In this document: positions 17,884-23,670 of the stretch, in pieces
Layout of the letters: the number at the start of each line of letters is the position of its first letter
How positions within the stretch are numbered: the stretch's first letter is position 1
Assembly: GCA_027600665.1 (NCBI GenBank)
Contig: JADGJL010000367.1
Coordinates: 1 to 23,670, forward strand
Direction: 5' to 3'
DNA from: Irineochytrium annulatum
Taxonomy: Eukaryota; Chytridiomycota; Chytridiomycetes; Chytridiales; Chytridiaceae
Length of the DNA stretch: 23,670 nucleotides
Made by a program: the position numbers and the translations under genes
The notes under the pieces: model-generated
The model's database searches: none
Seen by the model: the letters and a program-made list of their open reading frames with translations, nothing else
What the model was told of the DNA's origin: nothing

Positions 17884-19562
17884 ATGCTCTCCACCTCCGT
17901 CGCTATCGTAGCTCTCATAAGCGCCGCGTCCGCCGCGACCTCGACCGGGACCCTCCCGGCCACCTCGGTCGCTGCGGCCACCTCCGTCGCAGCCCCGGCC
18001 GCCTCGGCCACAAACCTCGTGAATGGCGCCTGCGTGGCAAAGTACGATCCGACCGTCGACGTGAGCACTGCCCATTGTGTTGAAAATACCCGCTTAACGC
18101 TTCGTTTGTTAGTATTTCCCAGTCAAGGTCCAACTCTCCGACTCTACTTCGCTGATCACGTACAGCTACCACAACAACTTCAAGGTTCTCAACGACACGC
18201 TTAACAACCAAGTCATCGTCGCGTACCAATGCGGCACCCCGAAGCCCACGGACCTGAGCTTCACGCCCAATGCCACGATCGAGGTCCCGGCCAAGGACGT
18301 CACCATTGCAGACACGACTGTGGTCACTTACCTGGAGCTCCTCGGCCAGAGGCAGGCGATTAAGTTCACCACAGATGTAGATACTTTCAATATCGCTCCC
18401 ATTTCGTGCTTAATTTTTTTTTTCACAGGGCACCGCTGGCTACATCGTCTCGCCCTGTATTCAAGCCGAAATTGCTGCTAACTCGACGACCGCGCCGCAG
18501 GATGTCTCGGCGTTCACGCTCGACAAGCAGCTCGCCCTGTTGAACTCGACCTCGGTCACGTTTGCTTACCCGGGCGGCAACGCGACCAAGGCGAACAACT
18601 CCGTTGCATTCACAGTTACGTCTGATGATGCCAGCCTCCATGTCAGTACTTACTTTCGATGTCGCTACCCAAGCTAACCTTTTGCTCGTCACCAGCACTC
18701 CGAGTACCTTCATTTCATTGGCTTCTTCTTCAACGAGGAGGGCAACGCCAACAATCTGACGGCAATCATTGCCCAAAACTACCAGTGCCTCGCCTCCGGC
18801 GCCCAGGCCGTCGCCTCCAAGCTCCCCGCCGTCCAGGTCGCCACCGTCTCTTACTCTGCTCCCTCGTCCTTCAACAACAACACCGCCTCCTACTCCTACC
18901 AGATCCCTCTCGGAAACTACTCTGACGCTGGCGGCGTCCCCGTACCTCCGCCGGCCGACGCTAAAGTCACCAAGACCGCTAAGGGCTTTACGTACACCTT
19001 GGCGAGCCAATCTGCCCTCCAGTCCCTCATCACCAACGCCGACGTCGTCCTCGACATGTCCTTCGCCGACACAACAGATATTTCTTCCTTTTACAACTCC
19101 TTCGGCCTCTCGGACGGCGACTCGGCCAAGTACAAGTTCATCCGCAACAAGCAGGTTTACTCGCTGGACCGCGAGGTCTCGTCTCAGGGTAGCACCGAGG
19201 CCTTCGAGGCCGCCATCCCCGAGGAGCACATTTTGCTCGCGGATCTCATCGCCATCATTCAGCCCCAGGTGCTCCCCGCGTCGGCCTATACCAGGACGTT
19301 CTGGAGGAACGTGTACGCTGAGACGGCCGAGACAGTCGTGAGCGCCAGTATGTGCCCGGACCCAAAAGTGCCGCTCCCGTTGCCTACGGTCGGGTGCCCC
19401 AGCGCCGCCGTCATTGGGCAAATCACCTCGGCCGCCGTTCAAGCCACGTCGGCTCCTACGGGGACTGCTGGCGCGTCGTCCACCAAGAGCTCGGCTGGCA
19501 CCGTCCGCGTTGGTGGTGCCGTTGCTGTTCTTGCCGGTGTCGTCGGACTGCTCGCTTTTTAA
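17884..19562 (+). CDS. Secreted, probably GPI-anchored substrate-binding (BtuF/FepB-like) protein
   Basis: Exons 17884-18060, 18113-18376, 18429-18641 and 18696-19562 (introns of 52, 52 and 54 nt, all phase 0) give 506 aa. Residues 1-18 form a signal peptide (hydrophobic VAIVALISAASA). An Ala/Thr-rich stalk follows, then a domain starting at about residue 60 (YFPVKVQL). It matches the bacterial ABC-transporter solute-binding family of the TroA/BtuF fold: Y..KVL, YQCGTPKP (Cys99), VPAKDVTIADTTVVTYLELL and SEYLHFIGFFFNEEGNANN. The second lobe has DAGGVPVP, FIRNKQVYSLDREV and HILLADLIAIIQPQVLP. The C-terminus is Ser/Thr-rich and ends in a hydrophobic tail (GGAVAVLAGVVGLLAF), as in GPI-anchored proteins. 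Bacterial relatives bind siderophores, haem or cobalamin. The ligand here is unknown; iron or metal scavenging at the cell surface is inference. Confidence 0.78.
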
Positions 19563-20076
19563 AACGCTTTCACCACATATTATTTTATTTCTTTCGTTCT
19601 CTTGTCAGGTCTCCTCATTTGCTTACTTCTTCTGAGTGAAGCATTATACTCACCCTAATCATCCTCTTCATGCTTCCCCGCCTCCATTTCGGCGATGACG
19701 GAACTTCCTTTTCTCTCCTCTTTTCGTTAATGTGTTAAAGAGCGTCCAATCCGAGTTGCTAAAGCTGCTGGAATCATGTCGAAATAACTGAACTCTTCGA
19801 GCTCGGTTTCGTGTTCTGAGTACTTCTGAGGAAACCATGCCTCTGTTCACTAGAATAAGCTGCTTGACACAATATATTACAACGATCGGCACCGACAGAG
19901 CTCTTGGCCCTGTGAAAACACCACTCGACGGCAGTAAAAAAGAAAATACGTACAAAAGGCATAATCACAGCCAATTGAAATAAATACAGGTAACGAAAAG
20001 TCTCTCCCATCATGCCAAACTCCATTTCATATCCATTCAAAGTTTTATGAACAGCTGCTCAAGAACGAGATCGTTA
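19563..20076. other. Intergenic region, no gene seen
   Basis: About 510 bp between the surface-protein stop (plus strand) and the stop of the small minus-strand gene. It is AT-rich and should hold both 3' UTRs. The minus-strand open frames here have no family resemblance and no coding-like composition. Confidence 0.45.
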
Positions 20077-20460
20077 TCAAACAACCTTCACGCGAGTTCC
20101 CGAGACCTTCCTCATTGCCCCTGCACTCTTCACAGTTCCCGCACCCTCTCCCGCCGGAGCCCCCGAGGTCAGCTGTGCAATGTAGGTGTTGTCCTTCTCC
20201 CACTTCTTTCGCTCCATCTTCAACGACATCGAAGAAGCCCAGTCCAGCGAGTTGGAATGGTTCAGGGCCGAGACGAGTTTGTAGCATTCGCCGGGCCTCA
20301 AGGGTCCCAACACGGGCATTCCTCTGTCGTTGACGATGTGCGTGGCAGGCCCGATGTCCGGCCGGCCGGTGGTGGCGTTAAGAAGAAGTGGAGTGCCGTT
20401 GATGAAGACGTAGGGTGCGGACGTCGCCAGGGCTTTCGCCGTCGGGGCGATCGGATTCAT
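20077..20460 (-). CDS. Unrecognised 127-aa protein
   Basis: A single open frame on the minus strand, without introns as modelled. The first 90 residues look like a real compact domain: SAPYVFINGTPLLLNATTGR, then ATHIVNDRGMPVLGPLRPGE, a Cys, and a Trp-containing SLDWASSMSLKMERKKWEKD. The last 30 residues are Gly/Ala/Lys-rich and probably disordered. No signal peptide or membrane segment is present. I do not recognise the family. The start lies 144 bp from the start of the divergent large acidic gene, so the two may share a promoter. The coding call rests on length, start position and composition, and is moderate. Confidence 0.55.
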   Translation of the reverse strand: MNPIAPTAKALATSAPYVFINGTPLLLNATTGRPDIGPATHIVNDRGMPVLGPLRPGECYKLVSALNHSNSLDWASSMSLKMERKKWEKDNTYIAQLTSGAPAGEGAGTVKSAGAMRKVSGTRVKVV

Positions 20461-20604
20461 CGTCGCAATTCCTTCCTGCTAGCCTGCTGGTCTCTCCGAG
20501 GTTTCTCTGTAGCCGCAGTTGGTATCTTCAGGCTGTGAAGTTCAATCGTTTCCCGTGAGTCAGAAAATTTTTGAAGTCAGTCAGAAGCGGGCAAAGGTAG
20601 TCGA
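20461..20604. promoter_or_regulatory. Divergent intergenic region, possible shared promoter
   Basis: 144 bp between the start of the 127-aa minus-strand gene and the start of the large acidic plus-strand gene. It must carry the promoters of both, if both are real. No specific element was identified. Confidence 0.4.
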
Positions 20605-23600
20605 ATGGACACCGATAGCGGCGAGGAGTCCGGGGATGGGTCCCATGCGGACGACGCGGCCATGAGCCTCGACGGCCAGGCGGACCACGAGGAGCCGGAA
20701 GACGTTGAGGAGGACGGGGACGATGCTGCAGAGGACGACGACAACGACCCCAGCAGCATTCATCAAGTCGAGGAGAACGAGCAGGAGTCGGAGGAGGAGG
20801 AAGAGGACGATGAGGAGGAGGAGGAAGAGGAAGAAGAGGAGGAAGCCGAGGCGGAGGAGCATGCCGCCGGGAGCAACAACGATAACGAAAGCGACGACGG
20901 TGAGGTCGAGGATGCCGAGGAGACTGGCACGGCCTTGACCTCCATGGGTGTATCTCCGGCGGCGAGTCTTATCGTGGCTCTGGAGGGTGCCCACGAGCAA
21001 GGAGTTGGAGAGGCGGAGGAAGTTGGGCAGAGCGAGGACGATGGCGACGGAGAGGAGGGAGAATCCGAAGAGGATGAGGACGACGAGGAAGAGGATGACG
21101 AAGATGAGGACGACGCGGATGGTCACGTAGATGCACAGCAGAGCGGGGCGCCGTCGTTATTAGACACTCAACATCGGTCGCCGAACGTTCTGAATGGGGT
21201 CAGCTCGTCAAAGGCCACCGCTGGCGCGATGCATGCACTGCCCGGCCAGCGTATCCAGGGTACCATTACGTCCCCGACGGCGCACATGGCGGCCCCGGCG
21301 GCGTTCGGCTCCGGCTCCGCAACTGGGTCACAGGCGCCCCCACCTCCACCACCGAACGCGGCGGCTCTTAGGAAGCTGCAGGAGAACCATGTGAAGCTGC
21401 TTGCGCAGCAGGTTCACGAGCAGCAGACAAACGGGACGTCGCCGGTAATGGTTGCCTCATCGTTAGCGGTAACCGCGGCCGCACCGCCAGTACCACCCGC
21501 ACCGACGGCGACCGACGCTGGTGAACAGAAGAAGAAGAAGCCCCCCAAGCCAAAGTTTAGCAAGCTGGTGACCGACGATAGCGCCGATATGACGGTTGAT
21601 GGGGCTAAGAAGGGGAAGACGACGGAATCATACTTGCATATGTGAGTTATCAAGGTTGTATGTGGCGAAGGGCTAACGTCGTCTCGTAGACCGAGCATAA
21701 CGCTCAATGACGCGCTGACCCAATCACGTTACCGGTGGACGAACTCGACTTTCTCGCCCAGGCCCATTCCGCCCGCCGACGTGCCCGCCATTGACCTGGG
21801 CACCTGCACGGCGATCATTGGACCCCATATCTTCGCAAACACTCGGTTCTGGAAGGTGTCCTGGCCGCCGGAGGACGATAAGGATGACGACGGGATGCCG
21901 CTGCCGACGCCCACCGAGAGCAGCAGTGGAACCAGCATGATGATGATGCCCGGCGCGGCAGGGGGGATGGTGGGGAACCCGATGTTCCGCCCTCAGCAGC
22001 CCACGTCGAGCGTGCTGGCCGAGCTCGGCGCCGCCTCAATGGCCGCAAGGGTCGCGACCCCCGCCGTGCAGAACTTGCCGCCGCCGCAGAGTCCGGCTTT
22101 TATGGCGGCGCACCTACCGATGCCCGTCTCGACGCTTGGCCAGCCAGCGCCGTCGAAGCTGCCTCCTCCGACGACTACTAGTCCACCGGCGCCCGCCCCG
22201 ATAATTGCGGACGATGGGACGGCAACGAAGGCCCCAACGCCGGAGAACCTGCTGGTTCCGACACCGGCCTCCGCGTCACCGTCTGGGCGCAAACGTGGGG
22301 CTTCGGGAGAGGAGAAGCCTGTCGCGCCGGGGAAAACGAACCAGGCGCCACCTCCGCCGCCTCCAAACCTTACCGTTAATGCTCCGAAAGGTGTTGCGAA
22401 TCCGATGCCCATGCTTTCGTTCCCGCCAGGAGGCGTGCCGCAACAAGGGGTATTTATGATGCCGAACGGGATCCCGATGATGGGGATGCCGGGAATGCCT
22501 GGGATGCACGGAGGGATGGCGGGGATGGGGGTGTCTGCGGGGATGCCGGGGATGCCCGGGATGCCGATGGCTGGTGTCCCCGGCATGCCGTTCTTCCCCT
22601 TCCCTTTCACGCCCTTCCCCCAATCGTACGGCTTTACGGGCAACCCGTTTCAAGGCGGGGAGGCGGCGGCCATGTACCACCTGATGGCGTCTATGGGCAT
22701 GAACGTAAATCCGCAGCTAATGAAGCCGCGGGGCCCGATGAAGCCCAAGGTTCGGAAGCCGAGGGTGGAGATCGTTTTCGCGTTCGCGGAAACGCCCGAC
22801 AAGAGGTTTATGCTGCCCAAGAACACGCTCTTTGACGGCATGCCGAGGGGGGACGTGTTTGACCTGATCTTGGGTTTTGAGCTACCGATGCAGACAAACA
22901 ACCAGAATAGGAAGATGGTGCCGCATCAAGCTATCGTCATGCATATGGCTGGAGCGTCAAAGAAGTTAATGGATAACATGAACGAGGTTTTGGCGGTGCC
23001 GTCGGCTGTTATCAAGGCGATGCAAGTCAAGGTACGACATATTGTTTAGACGTCTTCATTTTTATTGTTTCAAACTCTTTGACGTTTTCAAATAGATCGA
23101 CAAATATCCGGTGGAGAGCTCTATGAAGATTGACTACAAACCGTTCCGCCTCGAGCATTTCAATCCGGTCGTCGCCGACAACGTTGGCCAAGCAAATGTC
23201 GGGCCGCACGCGGGACCCGGCGGGCAGGATCCAAATGGCAATAAGCGCAAGGCCGCATCGAGTAAGTCTAAGTCGCGCCCGAAGAAGAAGGTTAAAACCT
23301 CGACGGCCAATGGTGTGGCTGTCGCTGTGGGCGGGACCTCCCAGACTGGCCGATCGGTCCGATCGACGCGGTCCCGCCCAGTTTACGTGGAGGACGACCT
23401 CGACTTTGGCGACAACGGCGGGCGAAGGACGTCCTCGCGCCGCAGCAGCGCGCCGGCGAGCATTCACGGCGACGACGAGGATGACGACGACGATATCGAC
23501 GCCCTCCTCCTCGACGGCCCGGACGACGAGGACGAAGAGACGGCCGGACGGGGAAAGCGCCGGCGCAAGTCTTCGTCCGGCCCCACGCTCCGGAAGCTCG

Positions 23601-23670
23601 TTAAGGGGGTCGGAATCGCACCCGTGGTGCCGGCGCCCGTCGGGCGTGCAGGCGGGGTGCGGACGCGTGG
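20605..23670 (+). CDS. Large acidic low-complexity protein, probably nuclear (3' end outside window)
   Basis: Exons 20605-21641, 21690-23031 and 23096 to beyond 23670 (introns of 48 and 64 nt) give at least 984 aa. Residues 1-175 are extremely acidic with two Glu/Asp tracts. Then come Pro-rich segments (APPPPPPN) and a basic patch (EQKKKKPPKPKFSKL). A compact block follows (LNDALTQSRYRWTNSTFSPR, then GTCTAIIGPHIFANTRFWKV and WPPED). Next is a long Pro/Ala linker and a Met-Pro-Gly-rich repeat at 22479-22590. A second compact block starts at about 22764 (VEIVFAFAETPDKRFMLPKN and onward) and crosses intron 2 in phase 0. The tail alternates basic (KRKAAS, RPKKKVK) and acidic tracts. The architecture suggests a chromatin- or transcription-associated protein, but I do not recognise a family and give no function. 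The stop lies outside the window. Confidence 0.75.

Noticed and set aside
18423..19442. A 339-aa open frame on the minus strand
   Set aside because: It lies antisense to the third and fourth exons of the surface binding protein. The product is a Gly/Arg/Val-rich mirror typical of GC-rich codon bias and shows no domain.
20581..21126. A 181-aa minus-strand frame rich in Leu, Val and Phe resembling a membrane protein
   Set aside because: It is the reverse complement of Glu/Asp-rich codons (GAG/GAC read as CTC/GTC), so the hydrophobicity is an artefact.
21993..22643. A 216-aa minus-strand open frame with Ile-Pro-Gly repeats, collagen-like
   Set aside because: It mirrors the Met-Pro-Gly repeat and Pro/Ala linker of the plus-strand gene, whose exons join in frame across two introns.
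1..23670. tRNA, rRNA, riboswitches and CRISPR arrays
   Set aside because: No cloverleaf with a convincing TPsiC arm, no rRNA segment and no regular repeat-spacer pattern was noticed in the gaps; the content is eukaryotic nuclear.

Overview
The window is nuclear DNA from a eukaryote, most likely a fungus and plausibly a zoosporic (chytrid-like) one. The genes have many short spliceosomal introns (48-86 nt, GT..AG, often with a CTAAC/CTAAG-like branch point close to the acceptor). The recognisable proteins are eukaryotic housekeeping enzymes of fungal type: OTU1, a mitochondrial PDK-type kinase, PRP22/DHX8, and the kynurenine-pathway enzyme BNA1/HAAO. The placement is inferred from gene content and intron style only; no marker gene fixes it.

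Layout. 1-913 (+): 3' end of an acidic, repeat-bearing gene, broken or multiply spliced. 914-1893: no gene recognised. 1894-6473 (-): a decayed autonomous Helitron. Its RepHel protein is cut into pieces by frameshifts and stops, but the Helitron-like N region, the HUH region, the Rep tyrosine motif and the start of a PIF1-type helicase are still readable. 6627-7735 (+): OTU1 deubiquitinase, three exons. 8326-10143 (+): PDK/BCKDK-family kinase, four exons. 10554-14394 (-): PRP22/DHX8 splicing helicase, five exons, convergent with the kinase. 14527-14915 (-): a decayed tandem copy of the intact GNAT acetyltransferase at 15005-15658 (-). 15659-17084: long non-coding stretch. 17085-17802 (-): BNA1/HAAO, four exons. 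17884-19562 (+): secreted, probably GPI-anchored protein with a bacterial-type substrate-binding (BtuF/FepB-like) fold, four exons, divergent from BNA1 across only 81 bp. 20077-20460 (-): a 127-aa unrecognised protein. 20605-end (+): a large acidic, Pro/Met/Gly-rich, probably nuclear protein that runs off the window.

The genes do not form one pathway. They look like an ordinary gene-dense fungal locus interrupted at one side by a dead transposon and in the middle by a recent-looking gene duplication that failed. The items most worth a second look are the eukaryotic cell-surface substrate-binding protein, the Helitron with specific catalytic residues lost, the GNAT gene/pseudogene pair, and the kinase with an enlarged ATP lid. 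All gene models were built by hand from splice signals, reading-frame continuity and family resemblance; no search was run.
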